Source of the DNA: Nilaparvata lugens
Taxonomy: Eukaryota; Arthropoda; Insecta; Hemiptera; Delphacidae
Length of the DNA stretch: 64,000 nt
Reading direction: 5' to 3'
Assembly: GCF_014356525.2 (NCBI RefSeq)
Contig: NC_052508.1
Location: 39,779,113 to 39,843,112, forward strand
Positions 1-12,314 of the stretch are shown here, piece after piece. Within the stretch, counting starts at the first letter, position 1. Each line of letters begins with the position of its first letter. The translations under genes and the position numbers were made by a program. A model generated the notes under the pieces. It had not been told where the DNA came from, did not search any database, and saw nothing but the letters and a program-made list of their open reading frames with translations.

Positions 1-2704
1 CCTTACTTCAATAAAAATAATGCAAATATTATAAATAAATTTCATAAGCCGACAAAAAGTCATATCTAATAAACACATCACATTTGTGGAGCAAAATACA
101 TTAGAATAGGATAGTAGGTGAACGATAACCGAAGTTTCCCTGATCGATAAAGAGCAGGGCACAAAGTTTGAGTCAAAGAAGTTTGATTTTTGAGATTGTA
201 ACTGTTTCTTGAGAGCTCAATCGTCATGAATAAATAAATAAGTAGATGATTCCTTATATCCACAACAATTTAGGCAGAAGGCTCCCTAACACTAGACGGA
301 GGTAGAATAAGGAGATATTAATAACATAAATTGAATGAAGTCTTGTGTGTGAGTGCAATTTTCCACCTAAACTTGGTCCTGATGTTCAATAATTAGGATG
401 TAATACCCTCTACCTATATCATCCTAATTATTGAACATCAGGAGCAAGTTTAGATGGAATTATTCGCTCAGTTGGAGCCAAATCAAGATGAATGATGAAT
501 AGTATAGATTGAAGAAGAGTTGAAAATCTGCACTCGAACCAGCTCTACTAAAAGAACAGAGTCATCTCCACAGTAATCAATCTGGAACACCCGCACCAGC
601 AGCAGCCTGTATTTTTTATTCCACAGAGTACAACTGCGAGAAATTGAAGTTATACATCACACTGGTTTTGCATCAAAGCAGAGGAATCGACTTCCCAAGG
701 GACATAGCAAGAGCAAGAGCAAGAGCAAGTGGTGCCTCTTTTTGCAGGAAACAACTCAGAGAGCAAAGTGGCCAACTTCAAACACCAAAGTCACGAGATT
801 CGACATTCAGAGCGGATACTTGCACCAACGGCACACACAGAAAAGCTATTTTGCGAATAAGTCAAATATGAAAATATGTTGCTCGAAATGGTTTTGCTTT
901 GTGAACAACTGAAGAAAAACGACAAGAAGTTCACTTTTTGAAGTTTCATAATTTATCACAACTTGACTACGAATCATCGAATCTAGTACTTGAGATCAGG
1001 GTCGAAATAATTGATCGAACACTCATTAACACTAGATTTCAAGCGAAAATATTGCTCTTTTAATAAAGATGAATGGTAAATATAATTTAGATAACGTAAG
1101 CCTAATGACGTGAAATACAGAAATGATAGGCCTATACCGTAAGAAATATTGAGGGGATTCGCTATGTTCAAAGAATCGCTATCATAAGGAATGGAATTTA
1201 ACACTTCCGTTGGTACTTACCGGTACCTTTCGTTTTGAAAATAACAAGAAAAATTTCCCATATGTCATATTCCTCTTCAATAGGAGCGAACCGACTAAAT
1301 TTTACCTTTCACATTGGATATCGGTCTTGATTTTCTTTGCATACACACCTGTGAACAAAGACAAAATGAAAGGTTAATGAAGTTCATAAGAGAACTCAAT
1401 AATATTATAAAATGCAATATGAAAATACAGAAAATCACTAGTACATTTAATATTTCACATAAAACACTCTTTGAAGATTTCAAAATCTTCTTTCTAGTGG
1501 CCCTGAAGTACTTCATTTAATATAAAAATTTTGGACTCAATATCGAAACTCTTCTTAATTACTGTGCATCTCTAGATTTGAAACTGATAGAATAGATTAT
1601 AATAAGACTAATAGACTATAGAATAGAGTGTAGAGTAGAATGTTAGGTGGAATAATAAAACAAATATGAGTCTTATATATAGAGTTTTGCAGTGAAGCTG
1701 AACCAATAGGTCAATACGAGAACGAAGTATAGTGTTCTACTAAATGTTTTACAGGAATGGATCTAAAATGGAAATAGTTTATGTTTATCGAAACGTTCAG
1801 GTATGCTGCATGACTGTGGAGTACATTATATCAAAGTAAACAAACGAATTCATTTACAGAATAGTTTAGCGAAAATACTTTGTACTAACCAACAAATAAA
1901 TTGCTCAACTTCAGGTTCTAGAGCTTCAGAGTACCCTTGTAAAGGCTGCTATTTTCACTCAGATCAGACTGTAGAAAGTAATTTACTTTTGATATGATGC
2001 TTCTCAGAATATTGAGATCGTTGATAGATAGAGGTCTTTTTAAATAGAGAAGAACATTGACAATATTGGGAAATAAATAATCAAATACGCATATAGTTTT
2101 TCTCTTCACTTCATCTATACTTATTTTTCACTATTTAAACTTAATCCCTGATTGAATCACATTCATCTTATGCTTTTCTTCAGCTTATTGCATGAAAAAT
2201 ATGTTGTTTTCCTTGCTATTTCAGCACTAACACACAAGTATTTTATCCGGTATGGAATGAGTATTATTCAAAACATATATCACATATTTCTTGTTCACTT
2301 GAAGCCTATTCCGTACAGGCCTATACACCCGCATAGAGCATGGGGGTGAAGGTTTCGCATAGGGCATGACAGGTGAAGAAAAGTTGTATGTGAAAGCAGC
2401 ATACATATTAAAATTACACAATTATAAATTATTAGCTCTTGGAGTTGAACATTCCGGATGATAGATAACGGTTCATAATTATTATGTGAATTAGTTTTCT
2501 CCCGAATACCTGTGAATATCAAAATTGAAAAAATGTCAATGAAAAAAGCGTTCATGGCAAGTACAAAATAACACAAATACTGGTCATAAACTGTAATAAT
2601 TATATTATTAAGGTTTTATGATAACCAAAAGAAAATAATTCATGACTTTATGTTCTTATCTGAGGTATTTTAATGGCTTCGAAATACGAATGCCAGAAGG
2701 GGAA
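1..2704. other. non-coding AT-rich stretch
   Basis: Apart from the hairpin at 363-457 I see no gene here. The open frames are short, overlap on both strands and have no recognisable motif. A short AGAGCA-type repetition lies near 708-728. The sequence is likely intron or intergenic DNA with old, unrecognised repeat remnants. Confidence 0.5.
363..457. repeat. long near-perfect hairpin (37-bp arms, 21-nt loop)
   Basis: The left arm 363-399 is the reverse complement of 421-457 with two mismatches. The loop is 21 nt (400-420). At 95 nt total the structure is of pre-microRNA size, but it could equally be a very short fold-back transposon. Nothing in the flanks (no clear terminal target duplication) decides between these. 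The sequence does not match a microRNA I recognise. Confidence 0.75.
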
Positions 2705-4640
2705 GTTAGCCCAGTCAACGAAGTGTTATAGAGGGAGAAGTTTGGAAGACAATTTTTGACCCCGCAGTTTTGTTAAGGGTAGTGAGGAGGTAAACATATC
2801 AAAAGTCCCCACCACTACCTCCTGTTCTAAGGGGGTGGGGGTGGTTCAAAGGTGCCATTTTTCGGTTTCTCGCATATAACTCGGAAATTATACATTTTAC
2901 AGAAATAACAATTCTACAAGATATTAAAGCTTACATAATTTCCTACAATATTGACTTTTTCCTACAATAACAACTTTTTCTATATCTCTTTCACTTTTCG
3001 AAATATCCGCTCTAAAAGATGTGACATTTTGGATAAAAACACATTTTCCTTCAATGTTTTGCTATTTTTGCTCTTATAACTTTTTGAATATCGATGGGAA
3101 AAATCCATGCTGATCATGAGCTTATAGAGCATCAAATTCTCTTCAATTTAATGTACAATTTCATAAGTTTACGCACATCCCCACGACTGTTGCAGCAGCT
3201 TCAGTGTTGAGTGTGACATCTTCAGTTATGCAAAAATAGACCAATTGACAAAGGAATTTGGAGAGAAAGTTTTGAACACAATTTTTGACTTCGCAGCTTT
3301 GGGACCAGTTAGGGGGTGAACATATCAGAAGTCCCCATCCCAACCCCTTGTGCTAAAGGGATGAGGGTGGTTTAAAAGTTGCATTTTTCAATGTATTGCT
3401 TACACGCTCATATCTTGAGGAAAATGCGTTCTACCAACATGAATAACTATTCAGAAATGAAGCTTGATAAATTCTCTGCAATATTTGTTCCGTGGTGATT
3501 TGTTATATCTCCAACAGTTTTCGAGATATACGCTCTTAAAGGTGTAAAATTGTTAAAATAACAGCTTTTAATCCTATTTTTTGATGTTTCAGGGCCTACA
3601 ACTCTCCAATACTTCATCGTAAAAATGAATGCTCACCGTAGATTTGTAGAACTGTTTTCTCTTTAATTTGATGTATTATTTCACTACTTTATGTTTTCCT
3701 TCTATTGTTATAGCAGATTCAATGCGGGGGTGAAATTTCAATATTGTAACAATAGATCACTTGACAATGACATTTGAGTTTGGAGCATCTAGTTCACAAT
3801 TTTTAACTTTGTAGCTTAATGAATACTAGTTGGGAGGTAAACATAGAAAAAAATACGCATCTCTAGCCCGTCTATTGAAGGTGTGGAACTGCTAAGTTTA
3901 CACTTGTTGCAGAGTTGAAAATTTCACCCCCCACATTGAATCTGCTATAACAATAGAAGGAACACATTAAGTAGTTAAATAATATATCAAATTGAAGAGA
4001 AAACAAAGTTCTACAAATCTACGGTGAGCATTCATTTTTACGATGAAGTGTTGGAGAGTTGTAGGCCCTGAAACATCAAAAAATGGATGGGGACTTTTGA
4101 TATGTCCAACTGGTCCCAACAAAGCTGCGAAGTCAAAAATTGTGTTCAAAACATTCTCTCCAAATTCCTTTGTCAATTGGTCTATTTTTGCATAACTGAA
4201 GATCTCACACTTAATACTGAAGCTGCTGCAACGGTCGTGGAGATGTGCGTAAACTTGTCAAATTATACATCAAATTGAAGAGAATTTGATGCTCTATTCA
4301 TTATCAGCATGGATTTTTCCCATCGATATTCAAAAAGTTATAAGAGCAAAAATAGCAGAAAATTGAAGGAAAATGTGTTTTTATCAAAAATATCAGATCT
4401 TTCAGAGCGGATATCTCGAAAAGTGAAAGAGATATAGAAAAAGTTGTTAAATCAATATTGTAGGAAATTATGTAAGCTTTAATATCTTGTAGAATAGTTA
4501 TGTCTGTAAAATGTATAATTTTCGAGTTATATGCGAGAAACCGAAAAATGGTACCTTTGAACTACCCCCACCCACTTATCACAGGGGACAGGGGTGGGCA
4601 CTTTTGCTATGATTACATCCTCACTACCCTCAACCAACGA

Positions 4641-4683
<43 letters not shown>

Positions 4684-4815
4684 TAGTAAATATATAGTAA
4701 CTATATATACTTAGTATATTACAGATCGTTGCCCTCAACAGAACTGCGGGGTCGAAAATTGTCTTCCAAACTTTTCCCTCTTTACCCTTTTTGAGCATTC
4801 ATTGCCTGGACTAAG
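2705..4815. mobile_element. modular fold-back element, about 2.1 kb
   Basis: The left half (about 2705-3745) and right half (about 3895-4815) are inverted copies of each other around a spacer of roughly 150 bp. The ends read TAGCCCAGTCAACG on the left and TAGTCCAGGCAATG on the right (reverse complement). Inside the left half, a module starting with a GAAGTTTGGAAGACAATTTT-like stretch recurs near 2735, 3257 and 3770, a spacing of about 515 bp. The right arm lacks the counterpart of about 3345-3575. A single related module lies at 57530-57950. There is no transposase frame, so the element is non-autonomous. Superfamily unknown. Confidence 0.7.
4635..4731. mobile_element. 97-bp hAT-type MITE with (TA)n core, nested in the fold-back element
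   Basis: The insert is flanked by the 8-bp direct repeat CCCTCAAC (4627-4634 and 4732-4739). It starts with CAACGATCTATA and ends with the inverse of CAACGATCTGTA, so the terminal inverted repeats are about 12 bp. An 8-bp target duplication with ends of the form CARNG is typical of the hAT superfamily. The opposite arm of the host fold-back element has the uninterrupted sequence near 2785-2795. The interior is a TA microsatellite (about 4643-4680), itself able to form a hairpin. Confidence 0.75.
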
Positions 4816-5987
4816 TAGTTTTTAACTGTGATAGGAATCAATGTAGAAAAGTTTAAAAAGTAATAATGAGCTGATGCGCCAATACCAATCAACACAATTT
4901 ACGTTACAACTCTACTTTCAGTCTCAAACGTAATAGAAAGAATTTTTCAATAAATTCGTCCTATATGGCAGTCCAGTATTAATGAAGGGATTGGATGCGA
5001 ATAGACAGCCTGAACTTGATACAAAAGTTCTGGATTGATAGACTACATTCTCACTCTGAAAAGAGGAAAATGGGTTTGCAGAGTTTTTTAGTTTGAACGA
5101 TAGGAACGATTCTGTTACGCCAGAACAAAGTACTTGAGTGTCACTGGAGCACATACACTACAGAAACGCTAGACATTTTTTAGTACATCGATGGATCGAG
5201 TCCAAATGAACTCTTTTGCACTGATGGTTGAGTTTTTCAATCAGTAGCCATTGAAATTGACAAAGCAGCATCACTATACATTTTTGCAGCTTCTCTAAAA
5301 TGGCTATTTCATTGTTGATATTAATTTTGTTCCAATGAAACGGGCAAAAAGTTGAATTTCAGAAAACTCGTATGTAAGAGTATTAACATTCAAAATGTCC
5401 AGTATTATCACAATTTCTTATGATAGAATTTGAAGTGGAGGTTAATAAGTACAACTTCATCTTGTGGAGTTGACATGTTATTGAACTCAGAAAATTAATG
5501 TAGCTTCAAGTAGTTTGAAAAGATCATTTCTGAGATCACCATCACAATAATACTAATTGTAGAAGTTGGTTGACATTGTAAAAGGAAAGTAGATCAAGCA
5601 ACCCCTGTTCAATTCATACTGAGTATTGCAGCAATGGAACAATAGCCAGTTTTCTATGCTTTCACTCTAGTAGTGTAGGAATTGGGAAGAGTCAACACAC
5701 AGTAATGTAGCGTTAATAATGCCCTTATGCAATGATCCACCCCTCACGGAGTGGACCGGCATGTGACGTAATAATTTCACAACACACTCACAATATAAAC
5801 GTGGGAACTTATTGGGGTCACACTTAACGCCCTTCGTCAATACAAACCACCATATATTATAGTCTCCTCCTTCCTGTGCACTAAAGTAGCTGAATTCTTT
5901 TCTCATGCCGGTCATAAAGTGGGAGGAAGTACTTAAAGCTCTCAGTACAGTATTTTAACCTTTTAAAACTATCCATCATTTAACGCT
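4816..5987. other. non-coding stretch
   Basis: No gene or clear repeat boundary was recognised. The short frames present on the minus strand (for example 4924-5154 and 5667-5915) show no domain, and their codon composition looks like that of the surroundings. Confidence 0.4.
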
Positions 5988-8719
5988 TCAATTGGAATCT
6001 ATTTTCAGATATTTGAGTATGATAAGTTCGATACTTGTGGTAAGATATTTCATAAGTTCCCATTACGATTTATTATTTTCATAGAATCGGACATCTTAAA
6101 ATGTAATAACTTTCTCGGATAGAATAATAACACTTTATTTCTTCGAAACATGAATGTTTAGTACCAGGTGACAAGATAGCTCAAGTCAGATACATGGGAT
6201 AAGTAAATTAATATGAGAGAATGATTGTTAAGTTTTCTTAATATTTGTAATGTTGTTAAATTGGTAATTGATTAGTGAAATGATGAAATTGTTTTATTTT
6301 CATAAGATAATGTATGATATAAGTCATAGAATCAGATAATTAGGCAAAAAAGATTGTGGAATTCAATTTACTATTTTTAATCACTTTCAATACTACTTTG
6401 GTTCATTCAAAATCCAAGGCACTTGGAAAAATTTATAAAAGACCAAAGTTGGATGTATCAGTTGAATGTAGTTCAATGGCTTGAAGCTTGGTCTATAAAT
6501 GATAGGCCAACTCATGAGCTTGATGCCCACAATCCCTCCTCACAATCTACCCTAATCATTCTCTTTCATTCTCTCAGTTAAACGAAGTGATATATCGCTT
6601 CTTGCCTGGACAACCGCAGCATTTCTCTTCTTTTTTCTCAGCCAAGGCCCCTATCGCCCCACAAATGACAGAGAATAATGAATCAAGGCAAGGTCAGGGC
6701 AGGCGGGATGGATGAAAAGTTGGGGACTATTTAATGAGCATTCATCGTTCAAAATATGAAGAAGCTGAGGTTTTTCATGTGACACTCTGGTCTTCTACCA
6801 GCATCACATTCAATATTGTTTTCATTCAACCTCGTTAGGAGGCAAGCTGGAGAGCATAATATTCTTTGACCATAACTCCCCGTTGTGATACTCCCCATTT
6901 GAAATGAATAAAAAACTCACCAGACAATAATGCGATTCAATTTTTATTTGGAATATTTCAAGTTCTAACTCTGTCATCTCTTATTCATTATTTTTTACAG
7001 GAATTGCGTTGATGACGGCAGGTGCCAATACCACCACTTTTCAAGGAAAAGCAGATCCTCAACATTTTAGCATACACTAAGTAAACTAAGTAAACAGGTT
7101 AGATCTGTGATTTTAGCCAAGAACTGAAATATTATTCATTGTTATATCTACCAGCATAAGAACAATTTATAGAATAAGATACAATTTAATATTACGTGGC
7201 CGCCGCGGCGCTGCTGGAATCGCCATATAGGTGAAAAAAGCAATTGGCACATATTCATCCACAGACCTCGCTGGATTGTGATTTTGTATTTCAAGCCCTT
7301 CATGCCTCACTTGAGTTTCATTTATTGATTATAATAATAACTAATATTCATTTCAATTCAATTGGAATCTATTTTCAGATATTTGAGTATGATAAGTTCG
7401 ATACTTGTGGTAAGATATTTCATAAGTTCCCATTACGATTTATTATTTTCATAGAATCGGACATCTTAAAATGTAATAACTTTCTCGGATAGAATAATAA
7501 CACTTTATTTCTTCGAAACATGAATGTTTAGTACCAGGTGACAAGATAGCTCAAGTCAGATACATGGGATAAGTAAATTAATATGAGAGAATGATTGTTA
7601 AGTTTTCTTAATATTTGTAATGTTGTTAAATTGGTAATTGATTAGTGAAATGATGAAATTGTTTTATTTTCATAAGATAATGTATGATATAAGTCATAGA
7701 ATCAGATAATTAGGCAAAAAAGATTGTGAAATTCAATTTACTATTTTTAATCACTTTCAATACTACTTTGGTTCATTCAAAATCCAAGGCACTTGGAAAA
7801 ATTTATAAAAGACCAAAGTTGGATGTATCAGTTGAATGTAGTTCAATGGCTTGAAGCTTGGTCTATAAATGATAGGCCAACTCATGAGCTTGATGCCCAC
7901 AATCCCTCCTCACAATCTACCCTAATCATTCTCTTTCATTCTCTCAGTTAAACGAAGTGATATATCGCTTCTTGCCTGGACAACCGCAGCATTTCTCTTC
8001 TTTTTTCTCAGCCAAGGCCCCTATCGCCCCACAAATGACAGAGAATAATGAATCAAGGCAAGGTCAGGGCAGGCGGGATGGATGAAAAGTTGGGGACTAT
8101 TTAATGAGCATTCATCGTTCAAAATATGAAGAAGCTGAGGTTTTTCATGTGACACTCTGGTCTTCTACCAGCATCACATTCAATATTGTTTTCATTCAAC
8201 CTCGTTAGGAGGCAAGCTGGAGAGCATAATATTCTTTGACCATAACTCCCCGTTGTGATACTCCCCATTTGAAATGAATAAAAAACTCACCAGACAATAA
8301 TGCGATTCAATTTTTATTTGGAATATTTCAAGTTCTAACTCTGTCATCTCTTATTCATTATTTTTTACAGGAATTGCGTTGATGACGGCAGGTGCCAATA
8401 CCACCACTTTTCAAGGAAAAGCAGATCCTCAACATTTTAGCATACACTAAGTAAACTAAGTAAACAGGTTAGATCTGTGATTTTAGCCAAGAACTGAAAT
8501 ATTATTCATTGTTATATCTACCAGCATAAGTACAATTTATAGAATAAGATACAATTTAATAATAAGTGGCCGCCGCGGCGCTGCTGGAATCGCCATATAG
8601 GTGAAAAAAGCAATTGGCACATATTCATCCACAGACCTCGCTGGATTGTGATTTTGTATTTCAAGCCCTTCATGCCTCACTTGAGTTTCATTTATTGATT
8701 ATAATAATAACTAATATTT
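5988..8719. repeat. 1,370-bp tandem duplication, two near-identical copies
   Basis: Copy 1 is about 5988-7357 and copy 2 about 7358-8719. Corresponding positions differ by exactly 1370. I saw only a handful of differences: G/A near 6357/7727, A/T near 7151/8521 and a few bases near 7192/8562. Near-identity in otherwise variable AT-rich DNA means either a very recent duplication or an assembly artefact. Each copy contains a good splice-acceptor-like sequence (6991-7000; 8361-8370) and a short GC-rich block (7196-7230; 8566-8600). Confidence 0.9.
7001..7080 (+). other. possible short 3' exon (copy 1; copy 2 at 8371-8450)
   Basis: A pyrimidine-rich tract ending TTTTTTACAG precedes position 7001. 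Two frames stay open after it. One reads about 22 codons, with Cys residues, to TAG at 7068-7070. The other reads about 25 codons, starting IALMTAGANTTTF, to TAA at 7078-7080. I do not recognise either peptide. Both are preserved in the duplicate copy, but the duplication is too recent for that to mean much. The acceptor is the only positive evidence, and a chance acceptor is quite possible. Confidence 0.15.
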
Positions 8720-8739
8720 ATTTTATGCTTTCAGGCTCT

Positions 8740-9056
8740 ACTTTCTATTTAATGTTGCTAGATAGCTCACCAGAAGATGAAGTATTCTGAGCTGTGTAAA
8801 TCGTCGTTGATACAGTCTGACTATTTAACATACTTTTTACAGGCTGAACTTAAATTAATATCATATTTTATTTCTTATCTATGTTTAAGTTATCGATTGT
8901 AGTTTTTACACTATTGTTACCTGTAAAGATTAAGTACTCTTTCCCCGCGCACGGATCAGCAGTCCATGTGCGGGGAAATAATTATTCAATGATTATTCTA
9001 TTATATTTTGTACAGTGTTTTTATATTGAAATAGAGAAATTGAATTGAATTGAATA
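8740..9056 (+). mobile_element. truncated LINE 3' end with hairpin and (TTGAA)n-type tail
   Basis: A strong stem-loop (8941-8954 pairing with 8964-8977, 12 of 14 bases) is followed by an AT-rich stretch and a tail of short direct repeats, TGAATTGAATTGAAT (9041-9055). A 3' hairpin followed by a 5-6-nt repeat tail is typical of 3' ends of several non-LTR retrotransposon clades. No coding sequence remains. The 5' boundary is unknown; it may begin just after the tandem duplication. Confidence 0.5.
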
Positions 9057-9604
9057 TAGCTACAGTACAGTTAGAAATATGAAACGAAATCAAGTTGGAG
9101 AACTTGAAAGATATCACTAATTTGTTGGGATGATCCAATTACTGGCAAGTGTAAAGCACTCGGTACAATTGTGTAGGTGACCACTTGAGGCCTTCTTCAC
9201 GGACAATGATTAGTTCATAGCTTTGAAACAATTACCGGTTGTACAGAATCAACTAAAAACCACACATCCAACAATGAAACCATGTACTCATACGCTCAGT
9301 CAATCAAGGACTAATGAATGTAACCTCAGCGAAACACATCCAAATTACTGATTTACAAAATATTGTTTAGCTTCTTAATCTATATTTAAAGATGTAAACA
9401 ATAAATTCCATGATTTTTTTCGTGACTCATAGCAATTTGCATTTATTGCTATAAATAGTAATGAATATAGTAATGCTTGCCGCATTACTTTGTTGCAAGA
9501 TTTTTTGGGCACCGAACTTATAAAAGTCTGTAAAAAGCAGCAATAATAATATAATAATGTCAAGATTGGAAATTGAAATGTCAACAACCTTAACCGATCT
9601 GTGC

Positions 9605-10000
9605 AAGTACTGCGAAATATTTATATATGCCTATTGCCTATTCCTACCTTAGACTCATTCTCGCACACAGGCAGTAATGCCTCTGCGAGAGTAAATATTT
9701 CTCAATATATATTTTTGTATATCGCTGTCATTTCTGTGGTGCTGACATTGTCTTATTTTTATTGTAAAGCGAAGTACTGCGAAATATTTATATATGCCTA
9801 TTCCTACCTTAGACTCATTCTCGCACACAGGCAGTAATGCCTCTGCGAGAGTAAATATTTCTTAATATATATTTTTGTATATCGCTGTCATTTCTGTGGT
9901 GCTGACATTGTCATTGTATTCTCATTTTATGATGTAGGCTACCACTGTGATTGCTTGTAAGACTTGTGAAATAAATAACTTTTTGAAATTGAAATTGAAA
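9605..10000 (+). mobile_element. LINE-like 3' end with two-copy 167-bp internal repeat
   Basis: A unit starting AAGTACTGCGAAAT at 9605 recurs at 9772 with high identity. The first copy has a 6-bp duplication CTATTG. The second copy runs into a sequence ending in TTGAAATTGAAATTGAAA (9983-10000), a period-6 tail of LINE 3'-end type. There is no coding content. The length variation of the repeated unit suggests it behaves as a VNTR inside the 3' UTR. Confidence 0.55.
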
Positions 10001-12309
10001 TTTTTTCTCATGGATAAATGTTAATCATTGAATGATACACCGAGATATTTCTCATGGAAGTCGGAAAATTAATCATTCAGGAGATGACTTCGACGAGGTA
10101 TATTATGATTGCAGCAGCAGCAAGTTGACTACGTTTCGACAGAGACAAGAAATATAGCTTATGAATTATGCTTATCCTTTATCTATGGTTTCGATTGAAT
10201 GTAATGATACAGGGAACAAGATAGTTCAAGGATGTTGATTCCGCCAGTGGAGACATGCCTGCACTTAGCATTAATGAAACCAACAACAACAATGAAACAA
10301 CTTATCGCTTTTATGACAAAGTTCCTTGCTGGTAAACACAATTCTGGTTTGAATGAATAATAACTGCAACATCACCTTTCAGTCAACGAAAACTTATTGA
10401 ATTGGACAGACAGCATAGTTCTAATTTGTTTAAATGGAACGAGGAACGTTAAGTACACGAGAAAATAGACATGTTAAATTTATTCTTCAGACTCAAAATA
10501 TAGTTTATAAATCTGCCATCCTGTTATGTAGAATTCACTTATAATGATAATTTGTATTCATTAATGATTTTGTATAGAGTATGAATATTCTGCAGATAAG
10601 TGATAAGTCCTCTGGCAAGTGTTATTAAGCTAATAATGATGTAAACTAAAGCATAACCTCTATGAAGAAGTTGAACAAGACATAGATGTTGAATCGAACA
10701 AGAACACCAATCAACTTTGAAAAAATTCTGTAGACTTTCAAGCAAAATCTAAACTTTGAAATCAAAATCGTGGAGGAGTGATTTTTATTATGAATTACAG
10801 AAATTCTATAATAGACTACGTGAAACTGTTCTGAGCCTGTACTAGAAACTCAAACTGTACTCGGTGATTTGAAAAGAGGACATTTCTTACTCTGATGTGG
10901 CCAGAGATGGATATTTTCTCACTTTTATGAAAAAACGATGATACTGTCCCCACAATCACTATCCATAGCCTCCATCTTTACAAGGAACCTGGGCTCTTTA
11001 CTAAGAGAGTATGTATCAAATGCTGTATAATACTAGAGGTGCTCTTATGAACACGAATAAAAATGAGAGTTTATTCGCACTTTCTCCCCCTGATTCACAA
11101 GAATTAGCATCTCTCAAAAGCACTAAAGATTCTTCTCTAAACTTTATTATGAAACACACTCAGCTTTTTTCGTTCTGGAACGTTGCGAGCTCTTTTATCA
11201 TATAATTCTTTTCTCAGCTACGCCCCTTCGAAAAGATTTTATGATAAGCCTTTATTGAAACACATTTTCATGATGTTACAAGGTTGACATTTTTATACAG
11301 GCATGTTAAAGGAGCAGAGGATGGCTCGGAATGAGAGGATTTAAAAACAAATGTCTTCCATGTTTTATTGATGGAGGTGGAGAATTTATTCTTCATATAG
11401 TATCTTGTCGAAACAGCAATAGAGCGAAGGGTTCAATATAGCCTGAACCAAATTATTAAGATTACAAATACATTCAAAATTGAAATTGACAATGCGAGGT
11501 ATAGGAGTAGGATTGGAATTTAAATGTGAAGATGCAAATAAATACAACATAGAAGTTCCGCAATATTAACTGCAGATGACACCATAGATACATTGAATCA
11601 TGTATGTAGCTTTATAATAAATTTAATATAATAAAGATTCGTGCTATTTTAGACAATATTCTAGTGTTTTATTACAATATGGAAGGTATAGTTCAAGTTT
11701 TTTAGAAAATGGGGAAATATAAATAGGCATGTAAAACGAGAATTCATTTTATATGACAGGAATAAGATACAATCAGCTACCCAAATCACTTGTATGAACT
11801 ATATTGAACTCAATTCAACGTAGGTATACAGATTTGGTTCAGCGATATTAACTTTTGGTTCGAAACTACCACTACTAATGGAGGCCAGGTCATGGTTATA
11901 AAAATAGTTTCAAGAAACACTTTGTTGATGTCAGCGTATTAGCGGAAAGCATGAATAAGCGAAAGCATGTAGGCCTACTGTACTGAGAATTTTGATTTTT
12001 CTCCATGAATAACACAGAAACAGAAACAATGATAAAATAATTTTTTCCCCTATTAATGTTCACAAACTAGAGTACTACGATATTCGGTTCATTATTTAGT
12101 ATTCGTTGCGTTATACGGCTTATTTTTGGAGCCCTCGTCTCTCTTCACTAATGAACAAACCAATCTCGTAGCCAGTTTCAATCAGAGAGCTCCAATCGAT
12201 AAGAGGGAGAAAAGTTCGATTAAGTATTCTCATTGGGATGTGCACGCTCCTGCAAAGCCGGCTCACAGATTGACTCAGAAGTGCACTTCCTGAATTCACA
12301 GCACTTTCC
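10001..12309. other. non-coding AT-rich stretch
   Basis: I see no gene, RNA gene or repeat with definable ends. Short frames on both strands lack recognisable motifs. Confidence 0.4.
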
Positions 12310-12314
12310 TTAGT

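Noticed and set aside
7244..7492. 82-codon frame on + strand
   Set aside because: It spans the junction of the tandem duplication, so it is created by the duplication itself and has no motif.
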